Shown: positions 35,970-45,685 of the stretch, one piece after another
How positions within the stretch are numbered: position 1 is the stretch's first letter
Layout: each line of letters starts with the position of its first letter
Assembly: GCA_027533385.1 (NCBI GenBank)
Contig: JAPZUE010000039.1
Location: forward strand, 105,681-169,680
Length of the DNA: 64,000 nucleotides
DNA from: Rhizobium sp.
GTDB lineage: Bacteria > Pseudomonadota > Alphaproteobacteria > Rhizobiales > Rhizobiaceae
Reading direction: 5' to 3'
The notes under the pieces: generated by a model
Told to the model about the DNA's origin: nothing
The model's database searches: none
The model's input: only the letters and a program-made list of their open reading frames with translations
Translations under genes and position numbers: made by a program

Positions 35970-36689
35970 TCAGAACGGCGAGTAGATGTCGACGACCTGC
36001 TGGCCGATCGGCGGCTGCTGCACTTCCGTCAGGCGGCCACGGCCGCCATAGGAGATGCGTGCCTCGGCAATCCGGTCGTAGGAGATCTGGTTGTCGGCAT
36101 TGACATCCTGTGGCCGCACGATACCGGCGACATTCAGGATACGGAGCTCGTGGTTGACGCGCACTTCCTGCGAACCGCTGATCAAGAGGTTGCCGTTTTC
36201 GAGGACCCCTGTCACGACCGCTGCGACGAGCAGGTTGAGCCGCTCCGAGCGTTCGGTTGAGCCTCTGCCTGTCGAGCTCGTCGAGGAGTCGGTCGATAGA
36301 TCGCCTGTGGTTCCGGTCTCCGTCGAGAAGCCGAGGAAGTTCGAAATCTCGGCGCCCCAGGTCAGGCCCGTCGAATTGTCGCGACTGCGGTCCGTCTCGT
36401 TGTTGAACGAAGCGCGGTCGTTGATCTCGATGTTCACCGTCAGGATATCGCCAACATTCAGCGCGCGCGCATCCTTGAACAGAGCGGACTGGCTGTCGCT
36501 CCATAGTGAATAGCCGCTGGCGGTCTGCGCCTGCTGCTTCGGATACATGGCCATCTGCGGCGTCTGGCTGTAACGCAGCCCGGACCCGATCGGGCTCATC
36601 GAAGGCGCATTGCCGATTTCCTTGATGGTCTGGCTCTGGCAGCCGGCGAGGAGGAGAACGGCCAGCAGTGCCGGATAACGCTTCATCAT
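35970..36689 (-). CDS. flgH: flagellar L-ring lipoprotein FlgH
   Basis: A 239-residue outer-membrane lipoprotein. The lipobox LLAGC (Cys17) follows a short signal peptide, and FlgH motifs include SLWSDSQSALFKDARALNVGDILTVNI and NLLISGSQEVRVNHELRILNVAGIVRPQDV. It forms the L ring around the rod. It overlaps motE by 4 bases. Confidence 0.95.
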   Translation of the reverse strand: MMKRYPALLAVLLLAGCQSQTIKEIGNAPSMSPIGSGLRYSQTPQMAMYPKQQAQTASGYSLWSDSQSALFKDARALNVGDILTVNIEINDRASFNNETDRSRDNSTGLTWGAEISNFLGFSTETGTTGDLSTDSSTSSTGRGSTERSERLNLLVAAVVTGVLENGNLLISGSQEVRVNHELRILNVAGIVRPQDVNADNQISYDRIAEARISYGGRGRLTEVQQPPIGQQVVDIYSPF

Positions 36690-37222
36690 GACGGGTCCTT
36701 CGAGGTATTGGGGTCGCCTGCGCTCGACATGATCGAGGCGACCTCGGCCGCTCTGTCAGGGCTCATCTCGGTGAGTATGAGGCTCGACTGGCGGGGGGGC
36801 AGTTTCATAATGATGGCTGCAGCGAGAAGAACATTGGTCTGTTCCAGCTGCGGGGCTGCCGCGTCCGGCGCCATCTTGCTGTAGATTTCGATCAGTTGCC
36901 CCTCGGCCTGCTTCATGAATTCGTTGCGGCGGGTCAGCCAGTCCTCATATTCCGCGCGACGCTGCTCCAAGATGGCAATGCGGCTGTCGACGTCCGCCTG
37001 GAGCTTTTCGAGCTCCTGCTTCTGCAGCAGGTAGCGCTGGTCCCTCGCAGCATCGGCAATGCCCGTGCAGAACTGGCGGATTTCGGCCTCGGTCGGGTTT
37101 TCCGCAGCCTGCTGCTGACCGACGGCGGTCTGGGCGAAAGCCGGCAACGTGGCAATAGCCACGATCAGCGCGGTGTTACGCAGAGCGGTTCGGGACAAAC
37201 GATTGAGGGAGATGTTCATCAT
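36686..37222 (-). CDS. motE: MotC chaperone MotE
   Basis: A 178-residue periplasmic protein with a signal peptide (NTALIVAIATLPAFAQTAVG) and a coiled coil (DQRYLLQKQELEKLQADVDSRIAILEQRRAEYEDWLTRRNEF). The C-terminal part (KLPPRQSSLILTEMSPDRAAEVASIM) is like MgtE-N/FliG-type helices. In S. meliloti MotE stabilises and folds MotC in the periplasm. It sits between flgI and flgH, overlapping each by 4 bases, so it is produced with the rings rather than with MotC. Confidence 0.88.
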   Translation of the reverse strand: MMNISLNRLSRTALRNTALIVAIATLPAFAQTAVGQQQAAENPTEAEIRQFCTGIADAARDQRYLLQKQELEKLQADVDSRIAILEQRRAEYEDWLTRRNEFMKQAEGQLIEIYSKMAPDAAAPQLEQTNVLLAAAIIMKLPPRQSSLILTEMSPDRAAEVASIMSSAGDPNTSKDPS

Positions 37223-38340
37223 TGCAGGACGAGCTCCGCTTGCAGTGCTCCGGCAGACTTGATGCCCTGGAGGATCGCGATGACGCCATCCGGCTTGACG
37301 CCGATGCTGTTCAGGCCGCTGACCAGGGTTCTGAGATCCGGGCCATCAACGATGGCGATCTGATCCCCTTCTCTTCGGATGGAGATATCTGTCTGTGGCT
37401 GGACCGCCGTTTCGCCGCGCGAGAAGGGTTCCGGCTGGATGACCTGCGGGGTTTCCTGGACCTGAACCGTCAGGGTTCCGTAGCTCACGGCGACACGGGA
37501 GACCCGAACATCGGCGCCGATGACGATCGTGCCCGTGCGTTCATTGATGACAACACGCGCCGGCGAGTCCGTTGTCACCACAAGATTTTCGATGTCCGCC
37601 ATCAGGCGGGCAAGGTCTGCCGTGCGGGGCCTCTGGACAACGACTTCCTGGCTGTCGCGGGCTTCCGCGATGGGTGCGCCGTAATTGGCCGCCGCATACG
37701 CGTTGATCGTATCGGCGATGCGCAGAGACGTGGTGAAATCGGGATTGCGAAGCTGCAGAACCAGATTGACGCTATCCTTGAACTTCGACGGCAGCTCTCT
37801 CTCGATAATGGCGCCCGTCGGGACACGGCCGGAGGTGGTGATGCCTTCCTGGACGCTGGCTGCAGCGCCCTGAGCGCTGACGCCCGAGACGACGACGGCA
37901 CCCTGGGCAACCGCATAGATCTGACCGTCGGCGCCGGTCAGCGAAGTCATGACCAGCGTCCCGCCACGCAGCGACGTCGAATCGCCCAGGGAGCTTACCG
38001 TCACATCGATGCGGCTGCCGGGACTTGCAAAGGGCGGCAGGTTGGCGGTCACCATGACGGCTGCCACATTGGTGGAGTTTGATTGCCCGCCCTGGGTCGA
38101 AATGCCGAGGTTCTGCAGCATTGCGCGCATCGACTGATCGGTAAAGGGCGAGGATCGCAAGCTGTCGCCGGTGCCCTGCAGACCCACGACGAGGCCGTAG
38201 CCGATCAGCTGGTTGTCGCGTCCCGACTGGAGCGAGGCAATGTCCTTGATGCGCGAATTGGCGCCGATCGCCGGCTGCAGGGGAGCCATGACCAGCGCCA
38301 GCGCGCAAAGCGCAATCCGCATGGGTGCCATCATTCTCAT
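37219..38340 (-). CDS. flgI: flagellar P-ring protein FlgI
   Basis: A 373-residue periplasmic protein with a signal peptide (MRIALCALALVMAPLQPAIG) and the family opening SRIKDIASLQSGRDNQLIGYGLVVGLQGTGD. It closes with VSGLNSIGVKPDGVIAILQGIKSAGALQAELV. It forms the P ring with the help of FlgA, the gene just upstream (4-base overlap). Confidence 0.96.
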   Translation of the reverse strand: MRMMAPMRIALCALALVMAPLQPAIGANSRIKDIASLQSGRDNQLIGYGLVVGLQGTGDSLRSSPFTDQSMRAMLQNLGISTQGGQSNSTNVAAVMVTANLPPFASPGSRIDVTVSSLGDSTSLRGGTLVMTSLTGADGQIYAVAQGAVVVSGVSAQGAAASVQEGITTSGRVPTGAIIERELPSKFKDSVNLVLQLRNPDFTTSLRIADTINAYAAANYGAPIAEARDSQEVVVQRPRTADLARLMADIENLVVTTDSPARVVINERTGTIVIGADVRVSRVAVSYGTLTVQVQETPQVIQPEPFSRGETAVQPQTDISIRREGDQIAIVDGPDLRTLVSGLNSIGVKPDGVIAILQGIKSAGALQAELVLQ

Positions 38341-38813
38341 TTTGCCATCACCTGTACCGTGCCATCGGCCATGACCGTGCCTGAAACGATCGCGCCGGAA
38401 TCGATGTTGCGGACCTTTACGACCTCACCGACCGATGCGTCGGTCAGCGGCGTTCCGCTTGCGCTGATCAGCATGTTGCCGATCGTAAATGTCAGTCGAA
38501 CGCTGCTGCCACGCTTGACTGCGAAGGCTTCGCGCAATCCGTGGACCGGGATGGTGCGGCCGGGCAGTAGCGTGCGCTTTGCCACCATGCCAACCACCTC
38601 CTCCTTGGTACGGGCATAGCCGCCCGCGAGGTTCGGATTGGTGACGGCAACCACGTCGACCTGTTCGGAGGAGATGATTTCGCCGGGATAGATCACCTGC
38701 TTGGGGATCACGGCCGTATTCTGCGCCAGTGCAAAACCGGCGCCAAGTCCAAGCGCGGCGGCGGCGAGAGCCGCTGCGCGCAAGGCAAGTCCGAATGTCC
38801 GGCGAAACCTCAT
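38337..38813 (-). CDS. flgA: P-ring assembly chaperone FlgA
   Basis: A 158-residue secreted protein with a signal peptide (LRAAALAAAALGLGAGFALA) and SAF-type domain (VIYPGEIISSEQVDVV; RTLLPGRTIPVHGLREAFAVKRGSSVRLTF). It assists FlgI polymerisation in the periplasm. It is shorter than enterobacterial FlgA but normal for rhizobia. It follows flgG by 17 bases. Confidence 0.93.
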   Translation of the reverse strand: MRFRRTFGLALRAAALAAAALGLGAGFALAQNTAVIPKQVIYPGEIISSEQVDVVAVTNPNLAGGYARTKEEVVGMVAKRTLLPGRTIPVHGLREAFAVKRGSSVRLTFTIGNMLISASGTPLTDASVGEVVKVRNIDSGAIVSGTVMADGTVQVMAK

Positions 38814-38830
38814 GTTTGCCTCCAGTTGTC

Positions 38831-39619
38831 TTACTTGAGGTTCTTGCTGACGATCTGAGCCATCTCGTCGGCGGTGGTGATGACCTTGGAGTTCATCTCG
38901 TAAGCGCGCTGGGCGGAAATCATGTCGGTGATTTCCTTCACTGAATCCACGTTCGAGGCTTCAAGGTAGGACTGCTTGATATAGCCGAAGCCCGGATCTT
39001 CCGGCGCACCGACAATCGCTGCACCGGAGGCCGCCGTTTCGGCGAACAGGTTGTCGCCCAGCGGCTTGAGACCGGCTTCGTTGACGAAGTTGGCGATCGT
39101 CAGCTGTCCGAGGTCTGTATAGTCGGCATCGTTGCCGATGCGCGCCTGGACCTGACCGGTTCTGCTGATGACGACCTCACTCGCATCCTGCGGAATGGTG
39201 ATCTGCGGCGTTACGAGATAGCCGTCGATGGTGACCAGCTGGCCTTCGGCGTTCATGTTGAACGCACCGGAGCGGCTGTAGAGCGTCGTCCCATCCGGGC
39301 TCTCGATCTGGAACCAGCCGCGACCGATCAGGGCGAGGTCGAGTTCGTTGCCTGTCTGGGTGAGCTGGCCCTGGGTATGGATGTTACGGACAGCCGCCGT
39401 CTGAACGCCGAGACCGATATTGGCGCCTTCCGGTACGATCGCCTGGTTGGCCCGGTTCGGTACGCCCTGGGCGCGCTCGGTCTGGTAGAGCAGGTCCGAA
39501 AACTCGGCACGCGCGCGCTTGAAGCCCGTCGTGTTGATGTTGGCGATGTTGTTCGCGATGACCTCAAGATTGGTCTGCTGGGCATCCATACCCGTGGCTG
39601 CGATGGCGAGCGCTCTCAT
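38831..39619 (-). CDS. flgG: distal rod protein FlgG
   Basis: A 262-residue rod protein with the N-terminal [46 protein letters not shown] and C-terminal [36 protein letters not shown]. Export depends on the flagellar gate. It sits between fliE and flgA. Confidence 0.96.
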   Translation of the reverse strand: MRALAIAATGMDAQQTNLEVIANNIANINTTGFKRARAEFSDLLYQTERAQGVPNRANQAIVPEGANIGLGVQTAAVRNIHTQGQLTQTGNELDLALIGRGWFQIESPDGTTLYSRSGAFNMNAEGQLVTIDGYLVTPQITIPQDASEVVISRTGQVQARIGNDADYTDLGQLTIANFVNEAGLKPLGDNLFAETAASGAAIVGAPEDPGFGYIKQSYLEASNVDSVKEITDMISAQRAYEMNSKVITTADEMAQIVSKNLK

Positions 39620-39634
39620 GATTCGGTACCCCTG

Positions 39635-39973
39635 TCAGATCTGCATCTTGGTGATTTCGAGATAGGCGTTGACGATCTTGTCGCGGAACGCGATCGCCGT
39701 CTGGAGTGACTGCTCGGCCTGCATGACGGCGTCGACGACCTCGCGGGTATTCGCCTTGCCCATCAAGCCATCGAAGGAGGTCTGCTCGGCCTGCTTGAGG
39801 TTGTTGGCGGCCTCTGTTGCGACGTTGGTCAGCGCCGCCATGAAGGTCTCGCCAGTCATGGTGCCCGGCGTCGTACCTTCGCTGGTCAGCCCGCGCGTCG
39901 ACATGGAGCTGGAGATAGAATCCAGGCCGTTGATGCTCGACAGTGCGCTTGTCTTGGTTACGGATTCGATCAT
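39635..39973 (-). CDS. fliE: MS ring-rod junction protein FliE
   Basis: A 112-residue protein with the FliE core ([69 protein letters not shown]). It links the MS ring to the proximal rod. It overlaps flgC by 4 bases. Confidence 0.95.
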   Translation of the reverse strand: MIESVTKTSALSSINGLDSISSSMSTRGLTSEGTTPGTMTGETFMAALTNVATEAANNLKQAEQTSFDGLMGKANTREVVDAVMQAEQSLQTAIAFRDKIVNAYLEITKMQI

Positions 39974-40392
39974 TGCGAGGCCCTCAGAAGCGCGATTGTC
40001 GCGGAGATCATTTCTCGTGTCTGCTTGATCGTCTGCAGGTTGGCTTCGTAGGTCCGGTTGGACTCACGCATGTCGGCCATCTCGATCAGAATGTTGACGT
40101 TCGGCATCTTGACGATGCCGCGCTCGTCAGCCGCCGGATTGCCCGGGTCGTATTCCTCGATGAAGTCGCCCTGGTCGACACCAAGCTTCTTCACTTCAAC
40201 GGTCTGCGCTCCGCTCACGCGATCGATTTCGGCACCGAAGGTGACGGTCTTGCGGCGATAGGGGTCCGCGCCGGGCGTGTCGCCGGTCGTGCGAGCGTTG
40301 GCGATATTTTCCGATACGATGCGGAGGCGGGTCGATTGGGCTTCCAGCCCGCTTCCCGCAACACGCAGGGTTGCCAGCAATGGATCAGTCAT
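39970..40392 (-). CDS. flgC: proximal rod protein FlgC
   Basis: A 140-residue rod protein ([29 protein letters not shown] at the N-terminus; [38 protein letters not shown] at the C-terminus). It is joined to flgB upstream by one shared base and to fliE by a 4-base overlap. Confidence 0.96.
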   Translation of the reverse strand: MTDPLLATLRVAGSGLEAQSTRLRIVSENIANARTTGDTPGADPYRRKTVTFGAEIDRVSGAQTVEVKKLGVDQGDFIEEYDPGNPAADERGIVKMPNVNILIEMADMRESNRTYEANLQTIKQTREMISATIALLRASQ

Positions 40393-40787
40393 CAGCGTTT
40401 CACCGTCATTAGCATCATGCGATGGAAGGAGGATACCAGCGAGGTATTGAGCTCGTGGTTGCGTTTGTTTTCGCCGGTTTTTCTAAGCTCTTGCGCCAGG
40501 GCGACGGTATTGCCCGATTCCTGGATGCCGATCTCGTTGTTGAGATCTTCGTCCTCTATCGCGATGTTGCGATCGGTGAAGTCACTGGCGGCCATATGGC
40601 CAGGCTGGGTCACGGCCATGCCTTGCACGGTGCCCGTCTTTTCGAGGACTGCGCTGAAGGGCGTGATATCCTTGGCCAGATATTTCGGCGTGTTTGCGTT
40701 GGCGATATTGGTCGCCACGACCTGCTGACGTACCGAGAGCCATTCTGCCTGCCGGGATGCCAGCTCGAACAACTGGATGGGATTCAT
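40392..40787 (-). CDS. flgB: proximal rod protein FlgB
   Basis: A 131-residue rod protein ([36 protein letters not shown]). It starts the flgB-flgC-fliE-flgG-flgA-flgI run after a 75-base gap from ORF187, so a local promoter is possible. Confidence 0.95.
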   Translation of the reverse strand: MNPIQLFELASRQAEWLSVRQQVVATNIANANTPKYLAKDITPFSAVLEKTGTVQGMAVTQPGHMAASDFTDRNIAIEDEDLNNEIGIQESGNTVALAQELRKTGENKRNHELNTSLVSSFHRMMLMTVKR

Positions 40788-40862
40788 TCACATCACTCCG
40801 TCTATAACTGATCGGAGCCTAGGCCAGTAATCTTGCGTGGGACTTGCCCGCCCCACGCGGCC

Positions 40863-41426
40863 TCAATTGTTTTGGACGATGTCTCCGGCGGAGGTCACGA
40901 TCACCCATTTTCCATCGCGCTGTTCGAGGGTCGCAACGCGGCTGTTGTCCGGCAAAATCGAGCCGACGCGGACGAGATACATGCCGGCCTTGTCTTCGAT
41001 CAGGGCACGTCCGTTGGCGACATGCAGCAGACGAAAGCCGCTCTTGCCGGGGAATGGCTGGGCGCCGGGTGTTTCGAGTGGCTCCGGGGGCTCAAGGCCG
41101 AGCGTCGGAACCGTGGCGGTGATGATCTGGTCGACATTCGCGGGCTGTCCGTCGCCGCCTTCATCATCTCGGTCAACGAGTGCCAAAGGCGACACGCTGA
41201 AGACATCCTTGCCAGGCCCTTCGGGCAGGTCTCGCGTCCGCTCCCAATCGGCGACGCGGATTCCGAATTTCTCTTCGTTGAAGAAGACATACCAGGGAAA
41301 GAACGCCGCACCACAGGCGAGCGCGATCCCGGTGATGGCCAGAACGCGGTCGATGGTCGGCACCCGACGCTTATGGAGGACCGGCCGCAGCGGAGCCACG
41401 GGCTCGTCAGCATCGAAATCGGTCAT
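40863..41426 (-). CDS. single-pass membrane protein of unknown function in the flagellar unit (ORF187)
   Basis: A protein of 187 residues. A basic N-terminus and one membrane helix (VLAITGIALACGAAFFPWYVFF, about 28-49) are followed by a periplasmic domain of about 135 residues ending YLVRVGSILPDNSRVATLEQRDGKWVIVTSAGDIV. That C-terminal end looks like a PilP/GspC-type beta sandwich ('V..G..L.....V..I....G.W.V.T..G'). It follows fliI by 2 bases and precedes flgB, a place where S. meliloti also carries an unnamed gene. It is probably a rhizobial basal-body accessory protein; this is inference. Confidence 0.7.
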   Translation of the reverse strand: MTDFDADEPVAPLRPVLHKRRVPTIDRVLAITGIALACGAAFFPWYVFFNEEKFGIRVADWERTRDLPEGPGKDVFSVSPLALVDRDDEGGDGQPANVDQIITATVPTLGLEPPEPLETPGAQPFPGKSGFRLLHVANGRALIEDKAGMYLVRVGSILPDNSRVATLEQRDGKWVIVTSAGDIVQNN

Positions 41427-41428
41427 GG

Positions 41429-42817
41429 TCAGCCCCTTTGTCTCATGCCCTGCCCGCCGGCGGCCGCCTTCAGAGCATTGGCCAGATCGGCATAGGCATC
41501 GAGCGCCGGCTTTTCGCCGGGCGTCTGCTTCAGAATGTCATAGATGACGGGTACCTGCTTGATCGCCATGTCCAGATCGGGATCGGAACCATTGCGGTAA
41601 CCGCCGATCAGGCGCAGGTCGCGTGTTTCCTCAAAGCGGTGGATCAGCGCCTTGAGGCGCGACACCAGCTTCTCCTGTTCCGCTGTCCAGCCCTTGCGCG
41701 CGAGACGGGAAATGGAGGTCAGCGGGTTGATCGGCGGGTAACGCCCTTCGTCGGCCAGTGCACGATCAAGAACGATGTGGCCGTCGAGAATACCACGGGT
41801 GGAGTCGGCGATCGGGTCATTGTGATTGTCGCCATCGACCAGGATGGAGATGATTGCCGTGATCGTACCGGAGCCTTCGGCGCCGGGGCCGGCGCGCTCC
41901 AGCAGGCGCGGCAGCTCGGTGAAGACCGACGCCGGATAGCCGCGTGCGATCGGTGGCTCGCCGGCAGCCGTGGCGACTTCACGGATGGCGTGGGCAAAAC
42001 GCGTCACGCTGTCGACGATGAAGAGGACGTTCTGCCCCTTGTCGCGGAAGTGCTCGGCAATGGTGATGGCGGTCAATGGCGCCATCTTGCGCAGCATCGG
42101 GCTTTCGTCACTCGTTGCTACGACGGCGATCGACTTCGCCATGTTGTCGCCGAGCGTATCCTCGATGAATTCGCGCACTTCGCGACCGCGTTCGCCGACG
42201 AGCGCGATCACCACCTTGTCGAAGGCATCGGCTCTCGCCAGCATGGAGAGAAGCGTTGATTTCCCGACGCCGGAGCCCGCGAAGATGCCGAGACGCTGGC
42301 CGAGGCAGAGCGGCGAAAAGATGTCGATTGCCCGGACCCCGGTCTTGAAACCGCTCTCGACACGTCGCCGTGTCATGGATGGCGGCGCGGTGGTCGAGAT
42401 GGGGCGGCGTTCCGGTCCTGGGGCAAGTGCCGGACCATTGTCGATCGGATCCCCCAGCGCGTTGATGGTTCGACCGCACCAGCTGTCGTCAGGGGCCACA
42501 CGGAAGGCACCCTTGCGGATCACGACATCATGAATGCCGATGGGTTCACCCGGCTCGATCGGGCAGACATAACAGACGTCCGGCTCGACACGCACGACCT
42601 CGCCCAGATGGACGCCCGTCGCCGAGCGGTGGGCGACGAACTCGCCGAGGCGCACGTGGCGGGAGAGCCCCGTCACCGTGTAGTGCCCGGCGGCGATGGT
42701 GCGGACGTGGCCGCCCTGCGTTACCGAATTGGTGGATTTCGAATAGCGCTGCGCCAATGCAGCCAATTGTCCAAGCTTTGGTGAAAGCGGGAATTCGTCG
42801 GGTGTCGGCGCGCTCAT
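41429..42817 (-). CDS. fliI: flagellar export ATPase FliI
   Basis: A 462-residue F1-beta-like ATPase. Walker A is GSGVGKST (in GIFAGSGVGKSTLLSMLA), with GERGREVREFIED and the Walker B-type VLFIVDSVTRFAHA. It energises substrate unfolding and chaperone release at the export gate, with FliH and FliJ. It follows flgF by 18 bases. Confidence 0.96.
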   Translation of the reverse strand: MSAPTPDEFPLSPKLGQLAALAQRYSKSTNSVTQGGHVRTIAAGHYTVTGLSRHVRLGEFVAHRSATGVHLGEVVRVEPDVCYVCPIEPGEPIGIHDVVIRKGAFRVAPDDSWCGRTINALGDPIDNGPALAPGPERRPISTTAPPSMTRRRVESGFKTGVRAIDIFSPLCLGQRLGIFAGSGVGKSTLLSMLARADAFDKVVIALVGERGREVREFIEDTLGDNMAKSIAVVATSDESPMLRKMAPLTAITIAEHFRDKGQNVLFIVDSVTRFAHAIREVATAAGEPPIARGYPASVFTELPRLLERAGPGAEGSGTITAIISILVDGDNHNDPIADSTRGILDGHIVLDRALADEGRYPPINPLTSISRLARKGWTAEQEKLVSRLKALIHRFEETRDLRLIGGYRNGSDPDLDMAIKQVPVIYDILKQTPGEKPALDAYADLANALKAAAGGQGMRQRG

Positions 42818-42835
42818 GATAATCCGATCTCAGGC

Positions 42836-43570
42836 TTAGTTGCCGCCGCCGAGGACCTTGATCGCCTCGCTCATCGTGTTTTCGCTGGAGCTGATCAGAG
42901 CGCTGATGGCCTCGAAGGCGCGGTTGACCTGAATCAGCTGGGTCATTTCGCCGATGCCGTTGACATTGGAGTTCTCGACATAGCCCTGAAGCACGGAGAT
43001 TTCCGGATTGTCGACGACGGGCTGCGGATTGTCGACGGTGGTCACGCCGCTGTTTTCGAAGCGGAGGAAGCCGTTGCGGACATCCGCTGTGAAAATGCCG
43101 AGTGTCGCAACAGCACGACCGTCCTGCATGATCTGACCACCCGCTCCGACTTCCGGCGGACCGCCAGCCCGATTCAGCTGGATGGGAGCGCCACCGGCGT
43201 CGAGTACGGGGTAACCGCGGGTGGAGACCAGCTCGCCGGCATCGGTCATGGTGAAGCGGCCGTCACGAGTCAGTACCTGACCGACAGGTGTGTCGATGGC
43301 AAACCAGGCATCGCCCTTGATGGCGAAATCGAGCACGTTGCCCGTCTCGATGAGTTCACCGCTCTTGGTCGAGAGGTAGTCATTGCCCTGGCTGACGAAA
43401 GCGATCTTCGCATTGAGTTCGTTGTCGGTGCGACTCAACACTTCGTCGAACTTCACTTCCGTCGAGCGGAAGCCAACGGTGTTCACATTGGCCATGTTGT
43501 CGGCGATGGTTGTAAGACGGCGCTCGAGGGCCATCTGCGACGACAGGGACACATAGATACCGGATTGCAC
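42836..43570 (-). CDS. flgF: proximal rod protein FlgF, GTG start
   Basis: A 244-residue rod protein (GIYVSLSSQMALERRLTTIADNMANVNTVGFRSTEVKF; C-terminal GYVENSNVNGIGEMTQLIQVNRAFEAISALI). The start is a GTG at 43570 because GGAGG lies 8 bases upstream; an in-frame ATG at 43603 has no such site and adds a non-homologous leader. It is first in the long minus-strand unit that ends with fliP, and divergent from motA. Confidence 0.93.
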   Translation of the reverse strand: MQSGIYVSLSSQMALERRLTTIADNMANVNTVGFRSTEVKFDEVLSRTDNELNAKIAFVSQGNDYLSTKSGELIETGNVLDFAIKGDAWFAIDTPVGQVLTRDGRFTMTDAGELVSTRGYPVLDAGGAPIQLNRAGGPPEVGAGGQIMQDGRAVATLGIFTADVRNGFLRFENSGVTTVDNPQPVVDNPEISVLQGYVENSNVNGIGEMTQLIQVNRAFEAISALISSSENTMSEAIKVLGGGN

Positions 43571-43795
43571 CGCTTTGCCTCCGCAGGTGAAGAATATCAG
43601 CAAATCATTATTTAACGCAGGATAGCCTACGCTCTACCTGCTCTTCTTGCGGCAAAAGGCTTGCGCGAAACTGTCGAGGGGAAGCCCGGGAACCAGGCGC
43701 CTTACGCAGCCTAAAATTGGAGCCGGGATTCAGCCTCACGCAAGGCAGGAGCTCTATCGCTTACGGTGAATAGTAACGTTCGGGTGCGGGCAAAA
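43571..43795. promoter_or_regulatory. divergent flgF/motA control region
   Basis: A 225-base gap between two large motility units. On the minus strand (towards flgF) are CGCAAG copies at 43646-43651 and 43660-43665, the latter within GTTTCGCGCAAG, identical to a sequence upstream of rem. On the plus strand CACGCAAGGC (43737-43746) lies about 50 bases before motA, matching the element before flgE. Promoter hexamers are not assigned. Confidence 0.45.
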
Positions 43796-44674
43796 ATGAA
43801 CATCATTGTCGGTTTCATCATTACATTGGGCTGCGTTCTCGGCGGCTACATGGCCATGGGCGGCCACCTGGACGTCCTTTTCCAGCCGTTCGAACTCGTC
43901 ATCATCGGTGGTGCCGGTATCGGCGGCTTCATCATGGCCAACCCGATGAAGGTCATCAAAGACACCGGCAAGGCCATGGGCGAAGCGTTCAAGCAGACGG
44001 TGCCGAAGGAGCGTGACTATCTCGACGTTCTCGGTGTCCTCTATTCGCTGATGCGCGACCTTCGCACCAAGTCGCGCAACGAGATCGAAGCCCATATCGA
44101 CAATCCGGAAGAATCCTCGATCTTCACTGCGGCTCCCAATCTTTTGAAGAACAAGGAGCTCACGGCCTTCATCTGTGACTATGTCCGTCTGATCATCATC
44201 GGCAATGCCCGCAGCCATGAGATCGAGGCGTTGATGGATGAAGAAATCGAGACCATCCACTACGACAAGATGAAGCCGTACCACGCCATGACCGCCATGG
44301 GTGACAGCTTCCCGGCGATCGGTATCGTCGCGGCGGTTCTCGGCGTTATCAAGGCCATGGGTAAGATCAACGAGTCGCCGGAAGTTCTCGGCGGCCTGAT
44401 CGGCGCCGCACTCGTCGGCACCATGCTCGGGATCTTCCTCTCCTACTGCATGTGCAACCCGATCATCGCGCAGATCAAGGCCGTCCGGACCAAGCAGCAT
44501 CGCCTCTACATCATCGTGAAGCAGACGCTGCTTGCCTATATGAACGGCTCGGTTCCGCAGGTGGCACTCGAATATGGCCGCAAGACCATCTCCTCGTATG
44601 AGCGTCCGTCCATCGACGCTGTCGAACAGGAGATGATGAACCCCGGCGGCGGTGGCGAAAGCAAGGCGGCCTGA
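43796..44674 (+). CDS. motA: flagellar stator protein MotA
   Basis: A 292-residue protein with four membrane helices; the first is [22 protein letters not shown] and the last pair is near residues 170-220 ([18 protein letters not shown]). The cytoplasmic loop contains the charged residues that contact FliG. The start at ATG 43796 gives the standard N-terminus; an upstream GTG at 43766 would add ten residues. It leads motA-fliM-fliN-fliG-flhB. Its partner MotB is encoded 15 kb away. Confidence 0.94.
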   Translation: MNIIVGFIITLGCVLGGYMAMGGHLDVLFQPFELVIIGGAGIGGFIMANPMKVIKDTGKAMGEAFKQTVPKERDYLDVLGVLYSLMRDLRTKSRNEIEAHIDNPEESSIFTAAPNLLKNKELTAFICDYVRLIIIGNARSHEIEALMDEEIETIHYDKMKPYHAMTAMGDSFPAIGIVAAVLGVIKAMGKINESPEVLGGLIGAALVGTMLGIFLSYCMCNPIIAQIKAVRTKQHRLYIIVKQTLLAYMNGSVPQVALEYGRKTISSYERPSIDAVEQEMMNPGGGGESKAA

Positions 44675-44676
44675 TC

Positions 44677-45624
44677 ATGACAGAGACGATCACCGAAAAA
44701 GCTCCCGGCATGGACCGCGCCCTTCTCGCCAAGCTGACTGGCGGTCTGGGCGATGCCAAGACGCTGCAGCGCCTCTGCTCCGACTTCGGCCAGCTCTATG
44801 TTGAGTTCCTGCCCGATGTCTTTCACAGCGAAACGGGCCTGACGATCCAAATCCACTATAACGGCCACGAGAGCGGGCTGATGACGGACCTGATCGCCGA
44901 TCTCGGCAACAATGTCTCGCTGACCGACGGTCAGTTGCGCAACTGGTCGCCGAATTTCGTGCTCGCCTGCGGCAACAGCTTCGTCATCACGCTCATGGAA
45001 AACCTTCTTGGCGCCCTGCCCGAGACGATCCAGGAGCCGATCGAACGCCCGCTGTCGCAGATCGAACTCGACCTTGCCGTCATGATCTTCGACAAGATCG
45101 CCAATGTGCTGAGGTCGGGCGTGAATGCCCCCGGCGGTTTCGAGCCTCTGCTGGAAAAGGCGCACAATGCCGAAGACCGTCAGAAGCCGGACGAGGACCA
45201 TGTCGACGAATATGCCGTCACCATCAAGCTTGGCGTTACGCTCGGCACGGTGACCTCGGAATTCTATCTCGTGGTCCCCCAGAAGGCGCTTCTGAAGACC
45301 ACGGTCACGATCCCGAAGTCGAAGAACCAGGCTGGCAAGTCGAAGAAGGAATGGCAGGAGCAGATCGCAGAGCAGGTCCGTCGCTCGCAGGTCACGCTAG
45401 AAGCCCGCATTCGGCTCGAAAGCCTGACCCTCTCTACCGTATCGCGCCTGATCGCAGGTGACGTCATTGCGTTTCGCGACAAGGGCGACGTGATGGTCGA
45501 TGTCAGTGCCAACGGGAAAAACCTTTACCGATGCGAATTTGGCCGGGCCGGCGACCGCTACACGGTTCGGGTGAAGGACAATGTGAGCAGCGAAGATGAA
45601 ATTTTAAAACATTTAATGAGCTAG
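44677..45624 (+). CDS. fliM: flagellar switch protein FliM
   Basis: A 315-residue C-ring protein. The middle CheC-like domain (about 45-220, including [24 protein letters not shown]) is followed by a C-terminal SpoA domain ([28 protein letters not shown]). It binds phosphorylated CheY. The usual N-terminal EIDxLL CheY-binding peptide is not obvious here. It starts 2 bases after motA. Confidence 0.9.
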   Translation: MTETITEKAPGMDRALLAKLTGGLGDAKTLQRLCSDFGQLYVEFLPDVFHSETGLTIQIHYNGHESGLMTDLIADLGNNVSLTDGQLRNWSPNFVLACGNSFVITLMENLLGALPETIQEPIERPLSQIELDLAVMIFDKIANVLRSGVNAPGGFEPLLEKAHNAEDRQKPDEDHVDEYAVTIKLGVTLGTVTSEFYLVVPQKALLKTTVTIPKSKNQAGKSKKEWQEQIAEQVRRSQVTLEARIRLESLTLSTVSRLIAGDVIAFRDKGDVMVDVSANGKNLYRCEFGRAGDRYTVRVKDNVSSEDEILKHLMS

Positions 45625-45685
45625 CAGTTTAGCGGGGCTCGCCCCACGGCAGCTTGAGGCAAGTTTCAAGAGGAATAATCAATCC

